Shown here piece after piece: positions 1-26,971 of a stretch of 64,000 nt of DNA. Origin of the DNA: Globodera rostochiensis (lineage: Eukaryota; Nematoda; Chromadorea; Rhabditida; Heteroderidae); NCBI GenBank assembly GCA_018350325.1, contig JAEVLN010000001.1, positions 4,741,254 to 4,805,253 of the forward strand. Direction: 5' to 3'. Every line of letters starts with the position of its first letter. Within the stretch, counting starts at the first letter, position 1. A program made the translations under genes and the position numbers. The notes beneath the pieces were generated by a model that saw only the letters and a list, made by a program, of their open reading frames with translations, searched no databases and was not told the origin of the DNA.

Positions 1-300
1 CGGGGGGGGGGGAGGCGAGACGGGTAGAGAACCGGGGGGGGGGGAGGCGAGACGGGCAGAGAACCGGGGGGGGGGGGCGAGACGCAGAGAGAACCGGGGG
101 GGGGGGGAGGCGAGACGGGCAGAGAACCGGGGGGGGGGGGGGCGAGACGGGCAGAGAGAACCGGGGGGAGAACCGGGGGGGGGAGGCGAGAGTAGAGAGA
201 ACCGGGGGGGGGGGGGGGGGGGAGGCGAGACGGGTAGAGAGCACGGGGGGGGGGGAGGCGAGACGGGTAGAGAGAACCGGGGGGGGGGTGGGGAGAGAGA
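1..300. repeat. G-rich minisatellite, left edge of window
   Basis: About eight imperfect units of roughly 30-45 bp, each a run of 9-18 G followed by aggcgagacgggcagagaga or a close variant. Unit length varies mainly through the G run. The array is cut by the window start and stops about 95 bp beyond the stop codon of the protein kinase D gene. The G runs could form G-quadruplexes, which is inference. Homopolymer lengths are the least reliable part of any assembly, so copy lengths should be treated with caution. Confidence 0.9.
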
Positions 301-393
301 AAGTGATCGAAGAAAGGAATGAACTCGATCGAGGGCCGATGGCATCGGAACGGGCTGTGATTTGGTGATTTGGGTAGCAAAACGCCTTCGCTG

Positions 394-14516
<14,123 letters not shown>

Positions 14517-16782
14517 TTCAGGCGGTTCGAATGAACGGAGTCACCGCCGCGCGTCAGAATGAGACGGAAATAGCCGAGCGACATTTGCACATATTGGACA
14601 ATGTTTGGAGTGAGTCGAATTCGCGATTTGAATAGTTTGAAGCTGTCGAATTGGACATTTGCATTTGTCTCTTTTGTTCTCTTTGCTTGGCCATTAATTA
14701 TGCCATCATTCCCATCCCCTCGAGTGCTTTGCGCGATAGGACAAAACAACGCATTGATTGCAAAAAAGTTTCACGCGACTTTGGACAAACGAAGGGGCAA
14801 ATGCTTTTGGTGTTTGTTTGTTTTGGAATGAAGGGGGGGGGGAATAATTTTGTTGAAAATGATCGTTGGAAGAGAGGGGAGGATGGCGAACAATAATGAG
14901 GGGGTTGGGGAAGTTAAGGGGGGGGGGGGACTTAGGGGGGAGTTAGGGGGAGGGGGAAGTTAAGGGGGGGGAGTTAGGGGGAGGGGGAAGTTAAGGGGGG
15001 GGGGAGTTAGGGGGAGGGGGGGGGGGGTTAGGGGGGGGGGAAGTTAAGGGGGGGGGAAGAACTTGGACACTGATGGCGGGGGACCTCGATCGGTTGAAGG
15101 GGGGGGGGGGGAGAAGAAACATGGACGAGGGGGGAGGGGGGGGGGCGCACTTCGACTCCAAAGGGCGAACATTAGGACAAATGCAACTACCAGTCACCGG
15201 GTCAAGGCAAATAAGGCGAACGTTCCCGACGTGTGGCTGGGCTCCAATGACTTCAAATGTCGTCCGCTTTTCCTCCGTCCCAATTTAATTTCCCTCCAAT
15301 TTATGTGCCTTTGGACATGTAAAGTAAAAGCGATGACAGCCAAGTGAAGTGGTTGGGCAAGGGAAGAAGCGCCCGAGGGAGGCAATGGCCAATAGGGCAA
15401 TTGCGGCGGGGGGGGGGGGGAGGCGACCTGAGAAAGGGACACCTCTAATTGTTTTGGAACGAGGGGGGTGGGGGTGGGGGGTACTTGTTGAGAAAGGGCA
15501 ACTGGAGATTGGGGAAAGGGGAGACGATGGTTTAAAAAAAGGGAATCTTGAGGGTAAGAAAGAGTGAAGGATAGAGGAAGAATTCTCGTCGGTGGGTGAT
15601 ATGAAGCGGGGGGGAGGGGGGGGGGAGGGGAGGACGCCGTGGGAATTGGCCCAGGAAAGAAACAATCGCCGCCGATAGGCATAACGGAACTCCGAACAAT
15701 CTCAACTCCACGAGGCCAAAACATTCATTTCCTCGTCGAATATTGCCCCGTGAAAGAATAAGTAATGAGACAATGAATGCGGCGACTTCTTGGGAAGTGG
15801 CGGGTTAGTCGACGGTCGAAAGCGCGGGCGTTAATTAGAATTGAATTTCAAGTTTTCTGGCATAACTTTTAAGGTTTTGCAATTTATTATTGCGCTTTTG
15901 AAAACCTTCCAACTCAATAATTTAGCTATTGGATATGTGAATGAATGGACGAAACGTTGAAGCATTGGGGGGGGGGCGGCATGGAGGCTAAAAAGGATAA
16001 AGCGGCGGCGACGGCATTAATTCATTTATGCAACAACGCCATAACGGCTTTTCCCAACACAAATCGCCCTCCTCCGTCAATCGAAGCTGTGAAAGCATTG
16101 AATGTGCCCTTTTAGCCTTTCAATAATTATATTTTGAAAGTGAGCAAAGGAAGGTGAGGCAATCCATTCCAGAGGAAGGAAAGGAAACGAAGAAGCTGAA
16201 GTTGAAGGAAGTCGCGGTGGGAATGAGAAGGCGATGAATGACTTTCCTCCACTTGGCCAAGGGTTTGCGCAGCCAGTTAAGCCCCTTAGGGGGGGGGGGG
16301 GGGAAGTCGGCGGTATTCCCCCCCCCTCCCTCTCTTTCTCTTTCCCTCTCTCTCTCTCTTTCCCTCTCTCTCTCTCTTTCCCTCTCTTTCCCTCTCTCTC
16401 TTTCCCTCTCTCTCTCTTCGATGTCCACAAATTCTCGAGCCCATTCTTTGCCCAAGGGGAGCAAAAGAAATGGACGGACCTGCGGCAACGGACAAAGGCA
16501 CAAGGGCAGTCAGTCGATATAGCGGCATGGGTGGAATTGGCACTACACTTTCCCATCGGCGGGTGAGAGGAAATGCCGAGAGCGGCGCTTTCGGATAATG
16601 GGTGGGAGGAACGGCAAATGAAGGGGGGGGGGGGGGGAGGAAGAAAGGAGTGAAGGAGTATTCATTGCATGTTGGGGCAACAAAGACGAGAAGCAAAAAG
16701 TGTAAATGGAAGTGATCGCGCATGCTTTTTAGTTTCTGGATTCTTACGAACAATGTAAAATCATCGATTCCGTCCCGATCAT
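14517..16782. other. Intergenic, G-rich minisatellites and CT microsatellite, no gene supported
   Basis: Lies between the PKD start and the next minus-strand gene. At 14900-15058 there are units of G runs with aagtta, agtta or actta spacers. Further poly-G tracts occur at 15100-15145, 15407-15480 and 15608-15640. At 16330-16418 there is an imperfect (CT)n/CTTTCC microsatellite. Several long ORFs here are proline-, arginine- or glutamate-repeat artefacts of these tracts. The PKD promoter is presumably in this stretch but I see no decisive core element. Confidence 0.65.
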
Positions 16783-18052
16783 TCAGTCTTTGGCCATAAT
16801 CTGACGCCCGTTTGGCCTCATCTCAACAAGATAGGGTCCCTGCACGTTGTATTTGGCCAAGCACGAGTGGCGGATGAAGGAGATGAAGGTGAACCTAATG
16901 AGGTGACTCCTATGGGTGTGCAGAGATCGGACTTGAGGACCAATCAAGATTTCGATCAAAAATCTCGATCGAAAAACAACGATATTCGATCGAGAATTTT
17001 GATTGGTCCGTTCTCTAGTGTAGAGATGGGCGCTGAACCTGTAGGGTTGGATTCGGAGCTGAAGTCGCATTACGTGGTACAGTGCGAAGTTCATCTCCCT
17101 TTGGTCGGGATTTTATGACTATTTTCACGACAGCACTGACCACACAAAGTTTCGCACGCGCTCCAAAGAATGGCGCCGGAGGGCGACGAAGATGACGCAC
17201 GCCTCCACGGGGGTGGTTAGCGAGAGCACCAATTGTTCCTGGCCCGGCTTCTCAATGTCGTATTTGATCAGCTCCGTCTTGCCGAACTTGTTTCCCTCCG
17301 AGACAAGGTCCTTCAGACCGAGATGCTTTTCGACCAGTTCCTCCAAATGCGTCTGAGTTCGAATGTTTCAATGTTATTCAAATTGGCCGTCACATTGTTC
17401 ACGACGGTCAGATTGAAGTAGGAACCGGTAAGCATTTGGAAATTGTCCCTGAATATTCTGTCCTCCTCGCCCCCGATGAAATACACCTAAAAGGCCATGG
17501 TAAATGTAAAATTGTCTAAATGAAAAGCATTAGCTCACATTTTGGCTGTTTCTATTTGATTGTGGATAAAAGGGAAGTTGGCACATTGTGTGGCTTGAGA
17601 GCAAGCCGATGATGTAGTTGTTCATGAAGCAGGTCACCTGAGGGCGGAACGGGGGGGGGGGGGGGAATGTTATTAATTCGCCAATGAATCGACCAACCGC
17701 GCTGTACTTGAATTTGCTCTGCTTTGACAACGTTTTCGCGAAGTAATTCCGCTCGATGAGCAGTTTGAATAGAACGGGGTGTGTCGGCAACGAATTACTG
17801 TATCCCTTTTCTACGGATGGATACGGTGCGGGACAAATAAGGAATTGGGAGAAGGAAATGACCCTCTCCGACTGACTACTCACCGCCGATGTCGTAAATG
17901 GGCGACGCAATCTGGATGATGTTAGTCGACCATCGGTTGGCCAGAAAAGTGGCCACGAATTTGTAGATTTGGACCAAGTACAGGGCAATGACCACCAGAA
18001 GGGCCAACTTTAAGTAACGAATGGCCCTTTCGAGCGCAAAATTGGAGACCAT
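16783..18052 (-). CDS. Unrecognised single-pass membrane protein, 7 exons, 290 aa
   Basis: Exons in transcript order: 17884-18052, 17698-17810, 17539-17637, 17394-17486, 17141-17352, 17039-17098, 16783-16909. They sum to 873 nt and every junction keeps phase. The N-terminus has a strong membrane segment (LKLALLVVIALYLVQIYKFV, about residues 14-33) after a short basic stretch, suggesting a type II topology. The remaining 250 residues look folded, with NX[ST] sites (NLT, NNT), and end RPNGRQIMAKD. I do not recognise the family. Upstream on the same strand the reading frame stays open through a poly-G repeat, so a more 5' exon at 18350-18550 cannot be excluded; I took the first Met before the membrane segment. 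Confidence 0.65.
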
Positions 18053-18114
18053 CGAAGAAAGGGAAAATTGGTAATGACCCCTCTCCTGACAATGCGTTAG
18101 AAAGTGAAGAAGTG

Positions 18115-18345
18115 GGGGAGGGGGGGGGGGGGATTGATAATGAGGGGGGGGGGGGGGGGATTGATAATGAGGGGGGGGGGATTGATAATGAGGGGGGGGG
18201 GAGATAATGAGGGGGGGGGATTGATAATGAGGGGGGGGGATTGATAATGAGGGGGGGGGAGATAATGAGGGGGGGGGGATTGATAATGGGGGGGGGGGGG
18301 GAGGATTGATGAGGGGGGGGGATTGATAATGAGGGGGGTGGGCTG
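18115..18345. repeat. attgataatga/poly-G minisatellite
   Basis: About twelve units of attgataatga or agataatga followed by 8-14 G, just upstream of the membrane-protein start codon and so in its 5' UTR, promoter or first intron. Proline/serine/histidine-repeat ORFs on the minus strand come from this array. Confidence 0.9.
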
Positions 18346-18658
18346 TGTTGAAAGTTCGGACGGGAAAGACCCAGCGCGGCTGGCTGAGATGAGTGACCGA
18401 AGGGAGATTTACATTCTGAACTGAATCGCCGGGAGGCACATCCATGCCCCCCAGTGGTCGTTGGAGGATCTCGTTTGCCGGACACTTTCTTCCCAAGATG
18501 GCAACTTAGATAAGCAACCTCCGCAGAACCACCCGTCCATCTCAACCAATATTTACCCCCCCCCCTTCACCCATTTGAACGTTCCCTATCCTCCCCAAGA
18601 GTCTTATTTCACTAACCGATTATATTAGCCCACCGCCGCTGTTCCAACCTCTCTCTTT

Positions 18659-20845
18659 ATGCGAATTCGGTTGTCCGTTCACCGTGTCCAACTTGTACTC
18701 CTCCCCTCTTTCCGGAGGTGTCTTCTTCGAAGGGACAGTGTACTGCTTGGTGTCGTGCTCTGTTTTCTCGTTCTGATCCTTCGACAGCTGATTTCCATGC
18801 CGAACAGACTTCGTTCACTTGCGACCACTCGAGATGTGTTCATCTACGCCAGTTTCTTCTATAAAAACAGCACTAGGTGCTGAATTTCCGCGTAATTTTA
18901 CTTTTCCGTCCTTCCCCAGTTTGGCCGTCTCTCCCCAAGACTCTGTGGCTATTCTTTTCCTGGCTAACCGCAACGACGACTTTCCCTATTTGCGCTGTGC
19001 AATTTCGAACAGTTCGTCCGCCCGTCTGATGCCCGCCCAACTTTTCCGCCTCGATTATGTGGCCGTATGCGATTTGATCATCTTCGTTGCTTGGTGCAAC
19101 TTTCCGCCCAACTCTTTCCATGCCAACCCCCACAAAGCTTTTGTCGATTTGGGCACTCAAGTGCTAGCCGATCAGTCCTTGAGGGAGCAATACACGCGGC
19201 CCATTCTGCACAAAGTCGGCAGTTTAAGGTACAAAGCTGCAACACAAAGCCCCAATTTGGTCAGATTCGTCTCCAGAGACCGGATGGGACACCACGCAAT
19301 TTGGTTATGTGCATTAGCAGGTAATCACTTCCTTCTGAAGATGCTTTTCACGCGTAATGCCGCAAAAAGTTTGAACTTTTGATAACATTCACAGAATATT
19401 CGCTTTCGAGAAGTGGGAATTGCTGATCGCAGCTATGGAAGTGTACAAGGCTTTAGGGGTGGATTTGGTGAGACGGGCAAAGGGTCGCGGCTACCGTATG
19501 CACTTGTCTGGAGAGTGTACTGTTGTCTTTTGCAGGTGGTCACCCATGTCTACTCCGCACTGACGCCTGTCTTTGAACTGATCCGAGCCTATGAAGCGGA
19601 GGGTCGACTGGCCATACGAACGGTACGTTATGACTGTAACTGACCCCTCACCCTCCGATTACCCTCCTTAAAAGGGCGTCAGACTTCCATACCTTCGCGG
19701 TCTGATGAATTCCGATCCTGAACGTCAATTGGAATATTCCGGACAATTGACCATGGCTCACGAGTGTTTCTACGAATTCCGCGAGAGTTCCAGCTTCATC
19801 TCGTTGGTTGATTGGGACGACCTTCTGATCACCACCCGCTTCCCCTCCCTGTCCGACGCACTTGTCTCAGCTGCACGCAAATATCCAAACTCCGCCTATT
19901 TCTTTGTGAACAAGTTGGAGAGTGGCATCCGTAGAAAGGCCATTGAAGGTTAGTTAATACAGCGATTTCCTTCCCCCAAAATGTCCCACAATTGACCAAG
20001 ATCGATCACCTTCCAACTTCCGGCTTAAATCCATCCTCCGAAACTCCGTGTTCACCAAAAAAACGTACAACAGCGAAAAGCTGGTAAAAAGCCTTAGCCT
20101 TTGAGCATTGTACAGTTTGTACTGATCCAAAAAGGCTGGTCCTGACCGTGTAAAATCAAAGGAAACGCTAATTTGTGCTTATAATTGCAATTGTTTCGAT
20201 GTTTTTTTCAATTCAAATTTTGTCTGGCCGAACGCTTTCCCTCAAAAATGGCTTCATTTTGAAGGTCATTCGCCCGTCGCGCGTCGACGGATTTTGGATC
20301 CATTTCACGCGACATTACGCCAAAAAGCACGAAGCAATTCAATTGCCCGTCCAATACGCAATGATTTTGCACCTTTCAAGAGAGGTTTTTCTGCCCGATT
20401 AGAGTCTAAATAATCGTTGACAGATAAACGGCACTGAGGACGCCTACGGGGACAATGTGCTGTCGGCGTTGTGGCACTCGAAGAGAATGGCCGAAGGGGC
20501 CCGCAGATTCTTCACCAATCGCACCGTCGCCAGGGTAAGGCGATGGCGGTCAATCCGCCGAAGAACAGCTCCCCAACCTCTCAAAAGATAATGCACTCGC
20601 TGCCCTCCCAACTGCACTACTTCAACTCCATTCGCCACTGCTCCCTCTTCCTGAACGCCTTCCCCGACGTGGCCCCACCCCCGCCCTGCCTCTCCTACTC
20701 CCTATGCCCATTCCCCCGCATCTCTGTCCCATGTACTGTCGCAAAAACGCACTTTCGTATGAAAACCATCGAACCTACGAGAGTTTATCGGGTCCATGTC
20801 CGACAATGGTCGCGTTTTGAGAGACGGTCGGATGGATGCTTTTGA
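18659..20845 (+). CDS. Glycosyltransferase family 92 (DUF23) protein, type II membrane
   Basis: GT92 enzymes transfer sugars (galactose in characterised members) in the Golgi; the family is expanded in nematodes. Exons: 18659-18876, 18920-19320 (see below), 19395-19467, 19536-19622, 19675-19948, 20001-20083, 20265-20384, 20424-20534, 20588-20845. The N-terminus is a short cytoplasmic segment plus membrane anchor (VLLGVVLCFLVLILRQLI). Catalytic-region marks are EKWELLIAAMEVYKALGVDL, the substrate/metal region FISLVDWDDLLI, and VIRPSRVDGFWIH. The tail is Cys-rich (CLSYSLCPFPRISVPC). Exon 2 cannot stay in frame as one block: it needs an internal intron with length 3n+2. One fit is 19171-19211 (41 nt), but I am not certain. 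It converges on marc-6, whose coding end is about 510 bp away. Confidence 0.85.
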
Positions 20846-21358
20846 CTGATCAATGAATGGCATAAACGACGCGTTTGTGCGAACGGATGGATTAATTCGT
20901 TGTGTGAAGATCTCACGCTCATATGAAGTAGATAATTAGAGGATGAATTTGTGGGAGACATTTTTCTTCTCAAAAAAAAACCTTTTTGATTGTGAATTCG
21001 TGATGGCAAATGCTATTAATCTTTTCATCAAGGGAAGATTGAGAGCAATTAAATCTTGAATTGATTTTATCAATTAATATTTAATTTTTATTTAGTTGAA
21101 CAAAAAAATGTAATGTTTCCCTGGGTACAATCGAACCAGAAAACAAAAAACTCGACTGTACCGACCCTAAAATCCCAACTCTGACGCCGGCGGAGTGGCA
21201 ACTTTAGCATAAAATCATACTCTCAAAGATACCCCCTAATTGCCCCCAAAACATTAATTGTCGTGAAATATTCACTTTTTGCTTTGGTTTCATTTTGTTT
21301 TCATCGGATTGTCAAAGAAATCTTGCGATCGAATAATCTTTTCCATTTCTTCTTCTAT
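20846..21358. other. Shared 3' flank of GT92 gene and marc-6
   Basis: AT-rich stretch between two convergent genes. It should contain both 3' UTRs. Nothing else is recognisable. Confidence 0.6.
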
Positions 21359-24300
21359 TTACACTTCCGTTCCCTCAGTGTTCGGCAGTCCTTCTTTTGC
21401 AACATCCGGTGTCTTTTGTTGTTGTTGTTGCGGGTCCGGAGTTTGTGTCGGCGGTGTCAGTGAAATTTTGGCCGTTGTAAAGCCCACCACAGCGGAGGTG
21501 TTTTCACGATAAAAGTTGACCAATTGCGTACCGATTAAATACTAAAAATTAAAAAATAAACTCAGATAAATTCGGAAAAAACGTGCCTTGTCATTTCGAA
21601 TTTTTTGTGCCAAAAGTTTGAGTTTTTGCCACTGCCATATGAGAAAGGCACAGAAGCAAATGGAGCCGAGCAAAATTGGGTAAGCAAATCGGGTCGCAAT
21701 GACTTGTTCTTCACGAGAAGCATCTGAATGTTCGAATTCAGGATCTTTCACGGCTATTAGAACATAAAAAGCGGGCCCAAATCAATCGCAAGGTGGTTAC
21801 CGACAAAGACGAGGACGAAGTTGCTGAGAGCGTAAGGAAAAGCAATCAGAAAGGCGAGGGTGTTCACTATTGGGAACACGAGGTTGACGTAGAGGTCCCA
21901 TAAGCGTATGTTCCAAATACCATCAGCGTAAACCTTCAACGGAAAAATTTTTTTCTTTTAACAATTTTATTTCTTTGCTAGTTTATTTTGTACACAAATG
22001 GTATGGCTAATCAAAAAGCGCGCTTTGGTTGTTGTTGTTGAACCTGTTCAAAGGCAGTTTTCAACCACCAGTCGGGCCCCATCAACACCGAAGCGCACAC
22101 AATTTTGAAGTGGACAACTCCCATTGCCCATTCCTTCCAGGGGAAGAACAGAGGCGATTGGAAAATGGCCACGCGAAGAGGAGAGATGACGAGCATTTGG
22201 AAATAGAGGCCGAGCATTAGAGGAATGACGGTGAGAAGAGGAAATGCGGCGGCAATAACGCGCACGAGCAGAAAAATTGTCGCGTTAAACAGCTGTAAAC
22301 GAAAGGCATTTGATGTGTTGTTCCATGGCATTCCATCCGTCCAAACCTTTTTCATATAAACCCATCCCCTGCGGGCCCATTCCCGGGAAAGCAGCCCCAA
22401 TCGGACACAAATCCAACAAGTGTAAAGACCGACGGCGATGGTGTACAGGTCGTGAACCGGCTGATTTGTCAGAGCCAATATTGAAAGGAGGAAACGTCCA
22501 ATTGTAACTTAAAGCAGCAGATCGTATTGTACTAAGCTTAAAAATCTTCAACCTGGAAGCAAAAAAAAGATCAATGAAATGACAACGGCTGTCAGAGCAA
22601 CAAAAACGAGAAGAAGCGTGACCCGAAGAGGAAAAAAATTCGGCTGGACATAATCTTCGGGTACGGATGCGTCCCTGAAACGCAGAAGCGCCTGATGCTG
22701 AGCGCCCAAATTGCGCTGCTCTCGATGATGCTGTGCCTGTGCTCGCCGAACATGTTGTCGATCCCGACGTTGCACTTCTCGAACAAGAACACGTTCATTC
22801 GGATTGTTTTCTTCCAACGCATTGTCGGTGTTTTGCTCGGCTGATCCCTCACCACTTCGCCTCCTTTTCAGTCTTCCTTTTTGTTGTTTCAAATCTTCAA
22901 GAACTTCGGTTGGAGTGTTCGTTTTCCCTCCATTCTCATTAGCCCATTCAGCGTCCTCCACCTCGTTATCAACAGCCTCCTCTTCCAACTTTTCCGGTTC
23001 ATCCTCTTCCACACCCTCATTCTCGTCCTGTTCACTTCCTGTCTCATTGCCAACATCTTCCGCCAACCCCTCAACATTTTCACCATTATTGTCATTTTCA
23101 AGAGCCTCGTCATCCGTCGAATTGTCCTCAATTGCCTCCAACGCTTCAAGAAGACCGATCTGTTCGCCCTGATCACCTCTCAACATTCGTTCTCTCGCTC
23201 GTTGTCTTTGCTGATCCCGGCGCTGCTGACCGACATTTCGCTTATCTTTGTCGGCAGGAAGCAAATAACTATCGAGCAAAAGCCATCCCCCGACGACACG
23301 ACACCAAAACCGAACAGCTCTTTTGAGCAGAGAAAATGCCTTGGAATACTCCAAAATGCTGGGCATTATAATCTGCAAAAATCAATGTCAATAAAGAAAA
23401 AACAAAATTGGATGGAAAGAATAAACCCAATTTTCTTAAACTTCAGCCAAATCAGTTACGCAAGTTACCTGAAGAAGGACCAATTCGAATGAATATTCGA
23501 CGAGCGGTGTGTCGGCAGACCCGGAGAAGACATAGGGAAGGGTCGCGGGGAATAGCCATTTAATCATTCGAAGCGGGACGTAAATGACCAGCAAAATGAT
23601 TGAAAAGAATAGTGTAATTGAGGTGACCAATCGGCGGAAATGACGCGGGACGGGTTGTTCGATCATTTCCTAAGAAAATAGAAATTTTCAAAGGTAAATT
23701 GGCTAATGTAATCAGGAACCTGAATAGGGTTGAAATCGGGATCATTCAAATTGCGGATGAACCACAAAACTCCGGGACGTAACAATTCACGCAAAATGAG
23801 GATGAAGGAGGCCGAGTAAAATACGTACACCTAAAGCATTCACTGATCGGTGATGAACAAATACTCAAATTTATAGTTGAATGAGCGTAATGTAAGGCAT
23901 TAAAGTTGAACTCACCATTCCAGCCAACCAATGCAGAAACATGGAAGAACTTGGATATTGTTTGAAAGTTCGGATGCGCTCCTCCAAAGTTATCCCCGTC
24001 AGAGGAAGCTGTAAATTTGTCGTTCACACAAATAAATAAATAGCCAAATTATAACACTCCAACAAACCGAACAAACGTCCAACCACCAGCCGCAAAGGAT
24101 GGGAAAGAAAACGACTTCAACAATCACAAGAAGAAACACCTAAAAATTAAAAAATGTAAAAGCCTACAAATGCAAGTTCAAAAAACAGAAAGAAAATAAA
24201 TTTTAGTTAACCTTAAGCATCAAACAAAACATTCCCGCCGCTGTGTAAAGCCTAAATTAAATGGTGCTGAACAACAAAATCAGAGCCTTGCAAGCATTCT

Positions 24301-26236
24301 TACGATCTAAGTCGAAATATTTTGGCGATTCTGTGGATGACAAGTCCGTGCATTAAAATTGCGACTAATCCAGTTAAAATTGAGATCGGAAGTTCGAAGA
24401 ACGCAATCTTTCCCGCACCGAATCCAATGGTTGACAAAATGCCAGAGCCAATTTGTGCAGGAAAGTACACTAGCAATAAGAAAAGAAAAATTAGTTAATC
24501 GAGAATTTCGACCAACAAAATACGACGTTGAACACGACGTTGAGTGATATAGTCCAGAACACGTGCTCGATGAACGCAAAAGAGCCGTCTAAGCCCAACA
24601 GTTTCTGCCATGTGAGCTCGTCCACAAAACGTTGGTGTTGCGGGTCGATTTCGGCAGCTGCCGCCGCCTCTCCGCCATTCTGAGGCTGTTGGCCTTCGGC
24701 CGGTTGGTTGTGGTTAGCCGCCAATGCGGTTGCTTGGACAGGTTGGTAGACATGGAGAGGTCGTGGCTGCCGACTTTGGGGCAATTGGTTGGGGTCATTT
24801 TCGGCCTCCTCAACAGTTTGCGATTGGCTGGTGCCAGCCAAATTGGAAGGAGAAACCGACGTGGACGGACCATTAGCCATTTGTTCGGCTCTTTCTTGGC
24901 TTTGGTCTCTGTGTTCCGTGCTCGCCCCTGGATTTGGTCCCTCACGATTTCGTTGTTGAACTTAATCCAAAAACTATGAAATGCAATTTTGTAGTTACTT
25001 AAAAGTTAAAGAATCTCACTTTGTTGTTGTTGTCCTTCTGTGGTTGGCTGCTCCTCGTTCAGATGCAAAATATGGGCCGGCCCGCCAATCTGTTGAAAAT
25101 GAACAATTACATTTACTAGCATCTACCCCAACATTCTTAGGCCATTGCATTGCAACTGTTTACCATTATTTGTTCGCGAAGCCAGACGAGGGAAATAAAA
25201 GTGCAGAGAAAAATAGTGACGACCAAAGAGCCCTTGGCGATGTCAATTGCGACATTTTCAGTTGAAAACAATTGAAAAATGCGAGAGGAAAAAAAAGCCG
25301 AAATTAGCCCGGAAAATACGAGCCGATGGATTCGAGCGGCCATCAGTGGCACAATCCCTAAAAAAAGGACAAGTCAAAATACCATAAATTGGGCAAACCA
25401 AGCCAGCAGCAAACGACAATTGCGTAGGTCAGGGTCAGACGCATAAAGTTGGCCAAAATCAGAAAGACGCCTGAACGACTTTCGGTACAATGTTCCCCAT
25501 TATATTTTAGTTTTTAATTTGACCTTTCAACAAATCCCAAATGGGAAGTCTGTCGGGCATGTCCGGCCGATAGAGCGGTTGGAAGGAGAACTTGTGGTTG
25601 CACAATTCGCACACATCCTTCTTGCTGTACTTAAGCCATTGGAGCAGACAATCCTGATGGACGTATTTTATGCTGCCCGTACCTGAAGAATATGTGTACA
25701 CATTGAACAAGTTGAGTTCAGAAGCCAACGGTACAACCCAGCTAATCCCCTGCAAAATTTGGATCCGTACAATTCTTTTCATACCAACATCGTGCGTCTC
25801 AAAATTAGATTAAAAAATAAATTGAAATAAATTATTATTTGAATATTGGTTTTGAGACGAGTTATAAGTCCAAGTTTTGAAGGGATTTGTCGGGTGGGAC
25901 CAAAGCAAACATACAAAGGCACGGGTGGTACAAAGTATCGCTCCCGGACAGACGACAAACGCGACAGATATCTAAATTCATAAAAAGATAGAATTGTTCA
26001 TGGGGTAAAGAACAAGAATTTCAAATTAAATGCCTCTTACAATAGCAAAATCTGCTCCCCCGCCTCAGACATTTTAAAAATATAAATAAACCTTTTTCTC
26101 CCTGTCCGTCTTCTTCCTCGTGTGCAAACATAATACTTTCCATAATTCTATCTTTCAAAGTTTTTTCTTTTCTTTGAACAGGCGCAATAATTGGTTCAAT
26201 AAATGAACTCGATGTCGATGTTTCTTGATCATTCAT
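21359..26236 (-). CDS. marc-6: MARCH6/TEB4/Doa10 ER-membrane E3 ubiquitin ligase, 19 exons, 1178 aa
   Basis: Multi-pass E3 ligase of the ER and inner nuclear membrane for ER-associated degradation. Exons in order: 26092-26236, 25915-25971, 25524-25682, 25399-25470, 25164-25357, 25020-25089, 24517-24960, 24304-24469, 24212-24251, 24068-24139, 23916-24008, 23720-23830, 23469-23669, 22553-23372, 22347-22507, 22044-22292, 21801-21933, 21587-21753, 21359-21541; 3537 nt, phases all close. The N-terminal RING-CH (C4HC3) is complete: DICRVC, HPCLC, HQDC, CELC. Conserved membrane blocks include FISLVWLREQIM, ELTWQKLLGLDGSFAFIEHV, CGWWLDVCSLPLTG, LRPGVLWFIRNLNDPDFNP and LMGPDWWLKT. The exon 22553-23372 carries a long acidic then basic loop absent from the human protein as I know it. 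The last intron has a GC donor. Start Met at 26236 gives direct joining EKDICRVC. Confidence 0.95.
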
Positions 26237-26971
26237 TTTATCCTTAATTACTTGTGCATTGTTTAATAGTCAACAATGATCGTTCTTATCGCTACTCAAA
26301 GGCACTTTATGGGTCCCACCCGTCTCATCCATAAGTTATGAGCTCTGGACTGAAGCCTGAACGGCAAAAACAAACAAAAAAAGCGAATTAATTCATTTGT
26401 GCAAATCATAACGCCAAAATTATTTAAACAAATTAACAGACAAACTCTAATGACGCGGCAGACAGAGCGAATTAGACACCATATCCCCACCATTGAATTT
26501 TCCTAAAATTTTGGGGCCATTTAACACAGATCAGAGGTTGTCTTTCACTATCAAATTTTGAAGACATTCCTTTAATGACCCCAGCTTACTCTAACCAAAA
26601 ATTGGTAGAATTTGGAGCATTGTTGAATAGGCAATATTGCAAAACAAATTCCATTTTTCGACATTCTTTACTCTAATTCGAAAAAGTCGACTATGAAAAT
26701 TCGCCAGCGAACGGCATGATTTGTAAAGGGGAAAGGGCTCTCAAATAATCTTTAACAAATATTCGCTTAATTTCAACGGCGCGTTAATGTCCTCTCGTTG
26801 CTACTTTCAAACCATTCATATCAATTGGTCCGAAGCCCAATTGATACAGTTACAAAACCAAACAAATTGTGGGCGTGCCTTTATTTATTTTTACTAATAA
26901 TTGATTTCATGCCAAAATGTTATACAGCTTGGTGAAATCGAATATAAAATGTTGAATAAAGCTGATCAAAA
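26237..26971. other. Intergenic between marc-6 start and F-box gene end
   Basis: AT-rich, about 735 bp, both flanking genes on the minus strand. It must hold the marc-6 promoter and the F-box gene 3' UTR. I see no ORF with coding character and no repeat. Confidence 0.6.

Noticed and set aside
16077..16753. RERGKERERG-type charged ORFs
   Set aside because: Caused by the CT microsatellite at 16330-16418.
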